Shown: positions 35,362 through 42,952, counted from the stretch's first letter. The stretch is DNA of 53,628 bases from an uncultured Ruminococcus sp. (GCA_904418845.1 CAJFQC010000014.1:1-53628), one strand, 5' to 3'. Notes: a model not told the origin generated them from the letters alone. Numbers and translations are program-made.

Positions 35362-36938
35362 CCTCTCACCTCCAGTCGCCGCCTGAGATGCTCCCGGTCA
35401 GTCTTACCGTTTTTATTAAGGGGCATTGCCTGTACCTGTATGATCTTGTGCGGCACCATGTATACCGGAACTCTTTTCTTCATATCTTTTCTGATCTCCT
35501 CCGGGTCTGCCCTGCCAAGATAGAACGCCGCAAGCCGGCTCCGCTTCTCATCCAGCACACAGCAGCTTCGCTCCACCCCCTCCACTCTGTCCATCGCCCG
35601 TTCAATCTCCTCCATCTCGATCCGGTGACCCATGTGTTTAATCTGAAAATCCTTCCGCCCCGAAAAGCAGAGTTCTCCGTCCGCGTCAAAATATCCCAGA
35701 TCCCCTGTCCTGTAGTACCTCTTTGACACTCCGCCACGACTGTAGTATACAAACCTCTTTGACGTTTCCTCAGGCTGATTATAATATCCGTCTGCGAGGG
35801 ATTCTCCTGCCACGCAGATCTCCCCTGTCTTTCCGGTTTCCGTAACTTCCCTGTCCGCCTCATCCAGAAGAAACACCTCCCTTCCAGGGAATGGTCTGCC
35901 GACAGGAATCTTCTCCCCGTCTTTGAAGATTCGCTGTACCGGATAATAGGTACAATTACATGTAATCTCAGAAGGCCCGTACAGGTTCACAAACTCGGCC
36001 TCCGGCAATGCCTCCTGCCAGAGTCTCAACTGCCTGGCCGGCATGACCTCGCCGCTGAAAAATATTTTTTTCACTGCTTCCGGTCTTCGGTATCTCAGCC
36101 CTTTCAGAGAAGAGACGAGGGTCAGCGCGGACACGGCCCAGATCAGGACTGTTGTCTGCTTCTCACAGAGATAATCCAGAAGAACCGGGGGCACGGAAAA
36201 CATCTTCTTCGGTATGAGCACCAGTGCCGCCCCGGTCATAACGCTCGTATAGATATCCTTCACAGACACATCGAAGTCAAAGGGCGCCTGATTGCCGATC
36301 CTCTCCTCTGCCGTAAACCCGAATGTATCGATAAAATGCTTTATGAAATCAATCACCGCTCTGTGGCTTACTACAACCCCTTTTGGAACTCCCGTTGAGC
36401 CCGATGTAAATATCCCGTACAGAATGTCCGTGTCACGACTTTTCTCTCTCACGGCTTCAAGGGCTGCATTGTCAATACCACCGTCAACATTCCCGACAAA
36501 TCCGCCGCTGTTCCCGCCCGCAGGTTCACCACTGCTTCCGGGAACATTTGTCCCTAATATATTTTCCAAGAAGAATCTCTCTCCCTGATATTCCGCCTCA
36601 TCCAGTATCGGGTTGTACTCCCGTTCTGTAACCACAAGCCCGGCGCCCAATGACTTAAGAATCTGTTTCACCCTTGCCGGCGGCTGCGCCGGGTCTACAT
36701 TTACATAAAAGCAGCCCGCGTACACAGCGCCGAACATCGCGGCTAATGTGCAGGAGCTTTTTTCCGCCAGAACAACCACCGGTTTCCCCCTGCCTGTCCT
36801 TTTGCAGAATTCAGTCCCCAGTCTTCTTGACAGCTTTGTCAGTCCGCTCCACGTCATAGTTGTCTTTCCGTCGTCAACTGCTGTGCGCCCGGGATGATCC
36901 TGAGCTGTTTTCTCCAAATAATCCAGTATGTTTTTCAT
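35358..36938 (-). CDS. Amino acid adenylating enzyme (DltA/NRPS A-domain type)
   Basis: This ANL-family enzyme of 526 residues activates a carboxylate with ATP and loads it on a carrier protein. Start at 36938 (MKNILDYLEK) with AAAGGAC upstream. Core motifs are FTSGSTGVPKGVVVSH (177-192), NLYGPSEIT (318-326), YRTGDLGYFDADGEL, GRKDFQIKHMGHRIEMEEIE and the catalytic Lys in PLNKNGKTDR at the end. D223 in PFDFDVSVKDIY sits where amino-acid A domains bind the substrate amino group, so an amino acid is likely. A Gly/Ser/Asn-rich insertion lies at about 131-154. It heads the operon and shares ATGA with the decarboxylase. It looks like DltA, but the context argues for a substrate other than, or in addition to, D-alanine. 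Confidence 0.9.
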   Translation of the reverse strand: MKNILDYLEKTAQDHPGRTAVDDGKTTMTWSGLTKLSRRLGTEFCKRTGRGKPVVVLAEKSSCTLAAMFGAVYAGCFYVNVDPAQPPARVKQILKSLGAGLVVTEREYNPILDEAEYQGERFFLENILGTNVPGSSGEPAGGNSGGFVGNVDGGIDNAALEAVREKSRDTDILYGIFTSGSTGVPKGVVVSHRAVIDFIKHFIDTFGFTAEERIGNQAPFDFDVSVKDIYTSVMTGAALVLIPKKMFSVPPVLLDYLCEKQTTVLIWAVSALTLVSSLKGLRYRRPEAVKKIFFSGEVMPARQLRLWQEALPEAEFVNLYGPSEITCNCTYYPVQRIFKDGEKIPVGRPFPGREVFLLDEADREVTETGKTGEICVAGESLADGYYNQPEETSKRFVYYSRGGVSKRYYRTGDLGYFDADGELCFSGRKDFQIKHMGHRIEMEEIERAMDRVEGVERSCCVLDEKRSRLAAFYLGRADPEEIRKDMKKRVPVYMVPHKIIQVQAMPLNKNGKTDREHLRRRLEVRG

Positions 36939-37083
36939 GCTCTGTCCTTTCGTGTATATTTCAAAAGTGACCACGCCAGGTTCGTTTTGATGGAGCAATT
37001 ATCCCAGACAGTTCTTAATATTTTTTATATGAAAATATAAAAAAAGCGAAAAATTGTTCAGAAACCAAACTAAATGAACAAAA

Positions 37084-37105
37084 AGAGTTCCTATTTCGGA
37101 ACTCT
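37084..37105 (-). terminator. Terminator of the alcohol dehydrogenase gene
   Basis: On the minus strand AGAGTTCC pairs with GGAACTCT around six bases and is followed by TTTTTG. It isolates the dehydrogenase from the dlt-like operon that starts at 36938. Confidence 0.9.
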
Positions 37106-37155
37106 CAAATCTTTTCTTTCATTTTTAAATCTATGCCGCACAAATTTTAGATTCC

Positions 37156-38376
37156 TCACTTCATAATAGAGCGGATAAATTTTCTCAATTCTTTCCTGCT
37201 CCATATGACTGGTACCGGGTACAGTGGATTCGCTTCTTTATCTGCCCACTCTGCGATCTGATCTACGTCCTCCTCTTTTATCATATCTGGATACTTGGGC
37301 AACCCCGCCTTTTCTTTTGTCTCCTCTATCCAGCAGAGGAATGCTTCCGCCTTAGACTCATCTGTCTCGTCTACAGAACAGATTCCACACACATCACAAA
37401 GGCGTGCAAGCCTTTCATAAACTGCCGGACCGTAAGCTCTCATCACATGAGGCAAAAGGATGGCCATAGCAAGGCTGTGTCCTGTACCGTAAAGCCCTCC
37501 CAACGTATGTCCGACAGCGTGAACATATCCCACTGACCCCCTTGAGAACGCCCGTCCCGCGTAAAATGCCGCCCTCTGCATATTTCCCCTGGCCTCAATA
37601 TCTGAATCGTCCCGGCAGACACGATACAAGTTGTCATAGATCAGCTTTACGGCTTTGCAGCACAGCCCATCTTCCAAAGCGGTATTATATATATGATTGG
37701 TGTATGCTTCTACGGCATGGCACAGCGCATCCATTCCTGCTGCCGCCGTCATTTCCGGCGGAAGTCCTGCGGTCAGCTCTGGGTCCAGCACTGCAAATCT
37801 GGGCATCATACACAGATCATTGATGGAAGCCTTATGGTGGGCGGCCGTATCTGTAATGACCGCCGCGATAGTAGTCTCGGAACCTGTTCCAGCTGTGGTC
37901 GGAACCGCAAAAATAACCGGAAGGGGTCTTAGCACCTTGAAAAGCCCCTGAAGCTGTCCAACTGATTTCTTCGGCCGAGCGATCCGCGCACCGATCGCTT
38001 TGGCGCAATCCATGGGGGAGCCGCCGCCAAATGCGATCATGCAGCCACATCCAGTGTCCTGATATAAGCGAACACCCTCCTCCACATTCTCCTCCGTAGG
38101 ATTAACCGCCGTCTTATCATACACTACATACTCAAGGCCCGCTTCTTCCATCGCCTTAAGCATACCGTCCAGACGATGGAGTCTCATCAGCTTTGGTCCC
38201 GTCACAACAAGCACTTTTTTTAAACCACACTTCTTCACCACACCGGGCAGACGTTTTACCTTCCCTGACCCACTCATAACTTTCGGCACGCGCCATGGCA
38301 GTGCGTACATCCCTGCTTTGACAGCATACTGAATCCCTCTGTATGCTGTCTTCTTTATATTCCATTTCGTCTCCAT
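37156..38376 (-). CDS. Iron-containing alcohol dehydrogenase
   Basis: This group III dehydrogenase has 406 residues. The NAD(P)-binding part holds VVTGPKLMRLH and GGGSPMDCAKAIGARIARP near 116. The metal ligands lie in MDALCHAVEAYTNH near 214 and HTLGGLYGTGHSLAMAILLPH near 286, with the preceding Asp in FAVLDPELTAGLPP. Substrate class is open: the family covers 1,3-propanediol, butanol, lactaldehyde and glycerol enzymes. It is monocistronic, with GGGGAGAGG at the start and a strong terminator after it. Divergent upstream there is a small 33-residue gene and then a WYL regulator. Confidence 0.94.
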   Translation of the reverse strand: METKWNIKKTAYRGIQYAVKAGMYALPWRVPKVMSGSGKVKRLPGVVKKCGLKKVLVVTGPKLMRLHRLDGMLKAMEEAGLEYVVYDKTAVNPTEENVEEGVRLYQDTGCGCMIAFGGGSPMDCAKAIGARIARPKKSVGQLQGLFKVLRPLPVIFAVPTTAGTGSETTIAAVITDTAAHHKASINDLCMMPRFAVLDPELTAGLPPEMTAAAGMDALCHAVEAYTNHIYNTALEDGLCCKAVKLIYDNLYRVCRDDSDIEARGNMQRAAFYAGRAFSRGSVGYVHAVGHTLGGLYGTGHSLAMAILLPHVMRAYGPAVYERLARLCDVCGICSVDETDESKAEAFLCWIEETKEKAGLPKYPDMIKEEDVDQIAEWADKEANPLYPVPVIWSRKELRKFIRSIMK

Positions 38377-38455
38377 GCCTCTCCCCGCCTTTCTTTTGAT
38401 GCTTTCATTTTACAGCTAAATGACATCGGTACACAAGGGGAAGTCACGTATCTCT

Positions 38456-38557
38456 TTATCCTGCCATGTATTCCCGATAATCCGCTTCGCTGGCAAACAG
38501 CATGTATCTTCCTCCCACATAACCCATATAACCGTCACTTACTAAATATCCCTTCAT
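38456..38557 (-). CDS. 33-residue small protein (MKGYLVSDGYMGYVGG...)
   Basis: A short open frame of 33 codons with GGAGAAG eight bases before the ATG. The product begins MKGYLVSDGYMGYVGG, continues RYMLFASEADYREYMAG, and is rich in Tyr, Gly and Met. It has no signal peptide or membrane segment. I recall similar very short proteins with a SDGYMGY/ RYMLFASE pattern in other Lachnospiraceae, but no function is known to me. It sits alone between the dehydrogenase start and the WYL regulator, on the dehydrogenase strand. The good ribosome site and balanced composition argue for a real gene. Confidence 0.7.
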   Translation of the reverse strand: MKGYLVSDGYMGYVGGRYMLFASEADYREYMAG

Positions 38558-38751
38558 AATCTTCTCCTTTTTTCTGTCAATCTTTGTTGATTCGGTTTCT
38601 ATGGTTTATATCTTACTCAGATAGCTGTCCCAAAAACTTCCCATCTATGCTTTTCTTTTTTCTGGTCTTTTGATATGATGGAAACACAAAGGCAGGCAGA
38701 ATGTACGGCGGCGCGCTGTTGAAGGACAGAAGGCAGAAAGGCGGAATCTTC

Positions 38752-39741
38752 ATGGCGAAGGGACAGAATCAAAAACTGAAACTTTTATATCTTCTGAAAA
38801 TATTTACGGAGGAGACCGACGACACCCACGGTCTCTCCCGCCAGGAACTCATTGTAAAACTGAATTCCCACGGTATAACGGCGGACCGAAAGACACTTTA
38901 TGCGGATTTTGAGGAACTTCGGAAATTCGGCATCGACATCATCACCGAACACGAGGGAAACGACTGGACTTATCATATCGGGGAGCGCGATTTCGAGCTT
39001 GCCGAATTAAAGCTCCTTGTGGATTCCGTACAATCCGCAAGATTTATCACCGAAAGAAAATCCCAATCTCTCATCAAGAAACTAGAGGGCCTTGTCAGCC
39101 GTCATGAGGCGAAGCAGCTTCACCGCCAGGTACTGATCTCCGGGCGCATAAAAACAATGAACGAGAGTATCTACTATAACGTGGATAAGATACACTCTGC
39201 GATTAATGCGGATTCCTGTATTAAATTTCAGTATTTTCAATGGAATATAAAAAAAGAAATGGTACTGCGCCATGATGGGGCATGGTATGACGTCAGCCCA
39301 TGGGCGCTTATCTGGGATAATGAGAACTATTATATGATCGGTTATGACACGATCTCTCAGCAAATACGCCATTACCGTGTAGATAAGATGCTGCGGATCA
39401 GCGCCGCGGACAAAAAGCGCGAGGGAAAACATCTGCTTAAATCACTGGATATCGCTGCATATTCCAGAAAGATGTTCGGGATGTTCGGTGGTGAAGAAGC
39501 TCGCGTCTCCCTGGAGGCAAAGGAGCACATCGCGGGCATCCTGATCGACCGTTTCGGTCAGGACGTCCGTATGATCCCCAAGGATAACGGCACTTTCACT
39601 GCATATGTAGACGTCACCGTAAGCCCCCAGTTCCTGGGCTGGGTGTTCAGCATCGGGGCAGATATCCGCATCACCGGGCCGGAGAGTGTGGTAGAGATGA
39701 TGAAGGCGGAGAGCAGACGGCTGGCGGAGCAGTATTTGTAA
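38752..39741 (+). CDS. WYL-domain transcriptional regulator
   Basis: This DNA-binding regulator of 329 residues starts at the ATG at 38752, with AAAGGCGG upstream. The N-terminal 65 residues form a winged helix-turn-helix (LYLLKIFTEETDD, LSRQELIVKL, ADRKTLYADFEEL, FGIDI). Residues about 125-220 form a WYL-type ligand domain, where the namesake region reads WYDVSPWALIWDNENYYMIGYD and HYRVDKMLRI follows. A C-terminal extension has SPQFLGWVFSIGADIRI. WYL proteins respond to nucleic acids or small ligands and often sit near defence or mobile genes. This one abuts the mobile region at 39.75 kb, but its target is unknown. Confidence 0.92.
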   Translation: MAKGQNQKLKLLYLLKIFTEETDDTHGLSRQELIVKLNSHGITADRKTLYADFEELRKFGIDIITEHEGNDWTYHIGERDFELAELKLLVDSVQSARFITERKSQSLIKKLEGLVSRHEAKQLHRQVLISGRIKTMNESIYYNVDKIHSAINADSCIKFQYFQWNIKKEMVLRHDGAWYDVSPWALIWDNENYYMIGYDTISQQIRHYRVDKMLRISAADKKREGKHLLKSLDIAAYSRKMFGMFGGEEARVSLEAKEHIAGILIDRFGQDVRMIPKDNGTFTAYVDVTVSPQFLGWVFSIGADIRITGPESVVEMMKAESRRLAEQYL

Positions 39742-39747
39742 GCATCT

Positions 39748-39933
39748 AAAAATATTCACCCCTTCCTCTACAAGCCGGGCTGTAAACGTATGCCTCAACG
39801 AATAACAACTGAACTTGGGAAGTAGTACTTTTGAATTGCTGTTTTTACTCAACTGAGCCTCGTTACAATCTTGTGTAATTCTGCGTATATCCTTATTCAG
39901 CGTTCCCTGATGTTGAACTCCGCCAAAGTGATT
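39748..39933 (-). pseudogene. Integrase C-terminal fragment
   Basis: The minus strand encodes about 62 codons that closely follow the integrase at 50048-51295. They begin at FGGVQHQGTLNKDIRRI, pass KVLLPKFSCYSLRHTFTARL, which contains the HxxR box, and stop matching after EEGVNI. The nucleophile Tyr and everything before FGGVQ are missing. The open frame around it continues into the antisense of the WYL gene without meaning. It begins seven bases after the WYL stop, so it marks an old insertion boundary. Confidence 0.85.
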
Positions 39934-39983
39934 GCTAATATTCCTTTTCCTGCCCTCAAGTCCTACATTCTCAGCTTCCCTTT

Positions 39984-40085
39984 TCACATTTCTGATGATA
40001 AGATCGCTCCTAATACCAAGTCCTCAATCTTTCCAAAAAGACCAGTTCCAATACCTGTGCCAAACAGCCCAAATCCATCAAACAT
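39984..40085 (-). CDS. 33-residue Gly-rich hydrophobic small protein
   Basis: The frame starts at the ATG at 40085 with a strong AAAGGAGG site. The product begins MFDGFGLFGTGIGTGLFGK, continues IEDLVLGAILSSEM, and is rich in Gly, Phe and Leu. It could insert in a membrane as one short helix. The function is unknown. A near-perfect hairpin lies 24 bases upstream of the start (40109-40137), between the likely promoter and the ribosome site. It is followed by the integrase fragment on the same strand, so it is probably a leftover gene of a mobile element. Confidence 0.6.
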   Translation of the reverse strand: MFDGFGLFGTGIGTGLFGKIEDLVLGAILSSEM

Positions 40086-40108
40086 CTCACTTTCCTCCTT
40101 TCCGCAAG

Positions 40109-40137
40109 AAACGGTAGGGAATAATTCCCTGCCGTTT
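40109..40137. repeat. Near-perfect hairpin upstream of the 33-residue gene
   Basis: AAACGGTAGGGAAT and ATTCCCTGCCGTTT form arms with one mismatch around a single base. There is no T run in the direction of the following gene, so it looks like an operator or a 5' leader structure rather than a terminator. Confidence 0.6.
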
Positions 40138-40227
40138 GCATATCGTTGGCTTTTTCTATTGTTGCTGAATGGTTTCACTATAATAATATATCATTGAAAA
40201 TCTGAGATTTTACATACATAAAGAAAA

Positions 40228-40249
40228 GCAGGAAGATTGATCCTCCTGC
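40228..40249 (-). terminator. Terminator after the surface-protein remnant
   Basis: On the minus strand GCAGGA and TCCTGC arms with extra pairing inside are followed by TTTTCTTT, 14 bases after the stop at 40263. Confidence 0.75.
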
Positions 40250-40262
40250 CCCACGGTTGCTA

Positions 40263-40682
40263 TTATTTTACAAAATATTTTTTCTTGATAATCGCACCGC
40301 ATATTCCTGCACATACAATCAGTGCAGCCACATATGGCAAAGTAGTCGTACTATCTCCTGTTTTAACACTTTTCCGGGCATTGCCATCAGCGTTTCCTGC
40401 CTGCACTCCTTCTGCATCAGACATTACAAGCACATAATCCAAAGCATGGCTGAAATCCAGATTTACAGTTCCGGTTTCTGCAGTCTTGTCAGAAGTCATA
40501 AACTCCAGATTTTTATTATTATAATAATAGAGATTTTCATATTTCCCCCTATATTCTTTTCCTACGTCCATGGTAAGAGTTGCTCGAAACTGCGTTTGTA
40601 TCAAACTTCACTTCCATGTTGATATCCTGAAGGTCATCGGCAAAGATATTTTCCCATTGATCGTCCATGTATATCCGTCCAT
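40263..40682 (-). pseudogene. Remnant of a sortase-anchored surface protein
   Basis: The minus strand shows the C-terminal end of a cell-wall protein in broken frames. From 40682 it reads MDGYTWTINGK, then shifts frame to IFADDLQDINMEVKFDTNA. It then shifts again, with a stretch lost, to FRATLTMDVGKEYRGKYENL. The last frame ends in SVKTGDSTTTLPYVAALIV plus a hydrophobic helix and the tail KKKYFVK. This is a degenerate TGD-type sorting signal, in which Pro or Leu before Lys is replaced by Val. No N-terminal part or signal peptide was found. At least two lesions make it non-functional. A terminator follows. Confidence 0.75.
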
Positions 40683-40719
40683 GTTGAATTTGAGAATATT
40701 ACACCCTCAGTATCTTTTT

Positions 40720-40911
40720 CTATGTAGGTTTCTTTTTTAAGCCGTCCTGTAAAACCTGTATTGCATAACAATATCCTTCCATAAAAGACTCTTCTTCTAT
40801 ATCATTTATTAGCTGCTCCATTTCACATGTAAAAATCTTCCATTTTTCCTCCGGCACATATTCTTTTATCGACTTTAAGTAATGACTACTTTTATTTCCG
40901 TACTTACTCAT
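40720..40911 (-). CDS. Small helical protein, unknown
   Basis: A 63-residue frame starts with MSKYGNKSSHYLKSIKEYV, has a middle EEKWKIFTCEMEQLINDIEEES and ends FMEGYCYAIQVLQDGLKKKPT. The pattern suggests a two-helix hairpin similar to small proteins found in Lachnospiraceae mobile elements. I cannot name it. Its ATG overlaps the end of the MetRS fragment, and TGGAGG lies too close to the ATG for a good site. It may be the tail of a longer gene cut at a junction near 40900. Confidence 0.45.
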   Translation of the reverse strand: MSKYGNKSSHYLKSIKEYVPEEKWKIFTCEMEQLINDIEEESFMEGYCYAIQVLQDGLKKKPT

Positions 40912-41197
40912 GCCTCCATCCCCCGATCTTGCCGGAGACTACAATACCCATCACCTTTCTCGGCGGCAGATTTACGATTGCGATTGCGGTCTTTCCAACC
41001 AGTTCTTCCGGCTCGTAATACTCGTGGATACCGCTTAAAATCACACGGTCTTTGCGCACGCCGTCATCTAAGGTAAACTTCAGAAGTTTCTTGCTCTTCG
41101 GCACTGCCTCGCATGCCAGGATCTTCACAGCACGGAAATCTGACTTGCTGAAAGTCTCAAAATCAACCATTTCTTCAAAGCACAGCTCAATTTTCAC
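40904..41197 (-). pseudogene. Fragment of methionyl-tRNA synthetase C-terminal tRNA-binding domain
   Basis: These 97 codons encode the OB-fold tRNA-binding domain found at the end of bacterial MetRS. VDFETFSKSDFRAVKI, EAVPKSKKLLKFTLDDG, RVILSGIHEYYEPEELVGK and IVNLPPRKVMGI are visible. After GI the homology stops, and the reading ends in unrelated VVSGKIGGWRHE. The conserved end of the domain (AGAKLY in the copy at 47528) is missing. The GTG start at 41197 has no ribosome site. The piece is thus truncated at both sides. A diverged sister lies at 47528-48007. Confidence 0.8.
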
Positions 41198-41403
41198 ATC
41201 TTACTCTTGAATTAAAATAAACAAACACATGGGTATGATATGCACTTCCCATTTCGTCAGCCATTGCAAAATACGCTAAAGTACCAAAATTTCTTATCAA
41301 TTTTTTTAATTTCATCATGTGTCAGTTGCTTCTCCTTGGAGTTGTTAATTGTTAAGAGGAACTTATTTGATTGTTTACTTCTTTTTTCTGCTATTTTCTT
41401 CAT
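41187..41403 (-). pseudogene. Frameshifted 5' remnant of a HUH-type replication initiator
   Basis: From an ATG at 41403 the minus strand reads MKKIAEKRSKQSNKFLLTIN then NSKEKQLTHDEIKKIDKKF, which resembles the start of CRESS-like Rep proteins (motif I FLLTINN). One extra T in a TTTT run breaks the frame. In the shifted frame the text continues LAYFAMADEMGSAYHTHVFV, where HTH is the HUH metal motif (motif II). The rest, including the nucleophile Tyr and the helicase domain, is absent, and the sequence runs into the MetRS fragment. Such Rep genes lie in small plasmids and conjugative elements of Firmicutes. Confidence 0.65.
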
Positions 41404-41676
41404 CTCCCTTGTTCATTTTGTGCAAATATGAAAATTGTCTATAAGCGTTGATTTTACGCTATTTCTATCTTGTTTGTGCATTTCCTTAAGGTAATACTAG
41501 CTTAAGGATGCCTTAGGCATTAGGATTGCTACGCTCTGCACACGCAAATGCGTGTTTCGAGCTTCGCATCCTATAACCCTTCTATATTTCTTCTGAACCG
41601 CTTTCTCTATTTAACAATCTCTTAACATTTAAATTCATTTTATCCATGTTAGTAATCCTAAGAACTACAATATGTT
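41404..41676. other. Non-coding segment with hairpins, possible transfer or replication origin
   Basis: No gene was seen. It lies between the coupling-ATPase remnant and the Rep remnant, where Tn916-like elements keep their origin of transfer. The clearest structure is 41533-41562, where GCTC and GAGC flank the hairpin ACACGC-AAAT-GCGTGT. Around 41500-41525 there is a CTTAAGG/GCCTTAGGC palindromic patch. The origin call rests on position only. Confidence 0.35.
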
Positions 41677-42317
41677 TCAACCTACTACCATCCACAGAAC
41701 ATGTCCCATACCTCGTGTTTTATCATTCCTCATGCCTTCCTTCACATTGAAGAAAAACATCTGTTGCATCTCTTTACTTATGTTGGACATAGCAATCACA
41801 CAGGTGATATTATTTCGAATTTTCTCAAATGTATCTGCATATCCCATCTGGCATACAAAGATCATTGCCATACCAAATGCCCTTGCGGTCATAACACACA
41901 CAGCAATTTTCTTTTTAACTGCTTCCTGTTCCTTCTTAAATCTAATGCTGTTAAAAAAGAGGCATATTCATCAAAGAATAGAAGCACAAAGCTTCTATCT
42001 GGATTGCCCTGCTGTCTGTCTCTAAAAATACTCCAAAAATGCTCTATACATTCCATAAAAGCATAGTAATTTTTGCATTCTCGATATTCTTTAAAGGAAT
42101 CATCTCCCTTGAAATCACACAAAATGACCGTACCATTTTCTCCGCTCTGTTCTAAATCATATTCACAATATGCCAGCATTCTGTTTAATAAAAATGTCTT
42201 CCCAGAACCTGTTGCACCCTGCAATAGAGTCATTGCATTTTTATCCGTATCCAGCACAATTTCTCGTTGCAAATTGAGTAGCAATAAATCTTGATTAAAA
42301 CCTAACCGCAAAAGCAT
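41677..42317 (-). pseudogene. FtsK/TraG-like coupling ATPase, frameshifted and truncated
   Basis: The first frame (42317 to 41889) gives MLLRLGFNQDLLLLNLQREI, Walker A LLQGATGSGKTFLLNRML and Walker B SFVLLFFDEYASFLTALDLRRNRKQLK. It then shifts near 41900 into VCVMTARAFGMAMIFVCQMGYADTFEKI and NISKEMQQMFFFNVKEG, the normal next part of such ATPases. The protein is far shorter than the usual 400 residues or more, so N- and C-terminal parts are also lost. In Tn916-type elements this gene (orf21/YdcQ) delivers DNA to the conjugation channel. The ATG follows the TAG of the preceding frame directly. Confidence 0.7.
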
Positions 42318-42405
42318 CTAAAACACCTCATCATCTACCACCATAGTATTCGAAGTGTATAGTCTGTTTTTCTTCTTTCTCTTCTTCATAATTGTTTTTT
42401 CTATT

Positions 42406-42756
42406 TCATTCCAAAAAACAATTATTTGCACCTGTAAATACGCACCATTTACCAAAACAGAATCCACTCGCAAATAGGGACTTTGTATCAAACGTAATTC
42501 CATCAAACCCTTCTTCTGATTTACGTACTAGCTCATTCTGCAAAATCTCTTTTGCATCATCTACATGTATCATTTCACTGGCATCTTTCAGAACCAAATC
42601 GAATTGATAAATGACCTCTTTCCCTTTATTAAATGTTTTCTGCCCAATAGATGCTACCGCACTTTTACTGAGGGTTTTATGACCCCCAATGCAGTATAAA
42701 TATCTGATACCACTATAAAAATTGCATTTTGAATATACGAATAGTTTTTCGAGCAT
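42406..42756 (-). CDS. Hypothetical protein of the conjugation module
   Basis: This is a 116-residue frame starting at 42756 (MLEKLFVYSKCNFYSG) with GGGGGAG nine bases upstream. No domain was recognised. It overlaps the upstream membrane-protein gene by 44 bases and precedes the coupling-ATPase remnant by 88 bases. It may be the N-terminal part of that ATPase's original gene, cut off by a stop: the sequence LFASGFCFGKWCVFTGANNC could be a beta-rich pre-ATPase region. Intactness is doubtful. Confidence 0.45.
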   Translation of the reverse strand: MLEKLFVYSKCNFYSGIRYLYCIGGHKTLSKSAVASIGQKTFNKGKEVIYQFDLVLKDASEMIHVDDAKEILQNELVRKSEEGFDGITFDTKSLFASGFCFGKWCVFTGANNCFLE

Positions 42757-42952
42757 CAAAGTCAACTCCCCCATATGCCCAAACTTCCATATACCACAAT
42801 ATATAAGCACCCTCATATATTATAACTCCCATCGTATCTAGAAAAGTTATAGAATCCATGTATGGATAAATCCATACTATAAAATCCATAATAGCGCTTA
42901 GGCAACATAACACTGTAACAAAAACTACACATATGCCAATTCTTACCATCAT
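42713..42952 (-). CDS. Small membrane protein of the conjugation module
   Basis: This 79-residue frame starts with MMVRIGICVVFVTVLCCLSA, a clear membrane helix, and continues with a second hydrophobic stretch (MGVIIYEGAYILWYMEVWA). The ATG lies directly after the TAG of the 20-residue frame upstream, so translation is probably coupled. No family was recognised. Small membrane proteins are common in this position of Tn916-like modules. Confidence 0.5.
   Translation of the reverse strand: MMVRIGICVVFVTVLCCLSAIMDFIVWIYPYMDSITFLDTMGVIIYEGAYILWYMEVWAYGGVDFDARKTIRIFKMQFL

Noticed and set aside
34510-35523. 337-codon plus-strand frame
   Set aside because: Antisense to the PLP decarboxylase and adenylating enzyme, both with full motifs.
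39442-39747. Continuation of the integrase-fragment frame to 181 codons
   Set aside because: Below 39748 it is antisense to the intact WYL gene and shows no integrase homology.
42318-42506. 62-codon frame on the minus strand (ends NTMVVDDEVF)
   Set aside because: It mostly overlaps the better supported frame at 42406-42756 and has no ribosome site. Its basic tail might belong to a damaged ATPase gene, but this cannot be shown.
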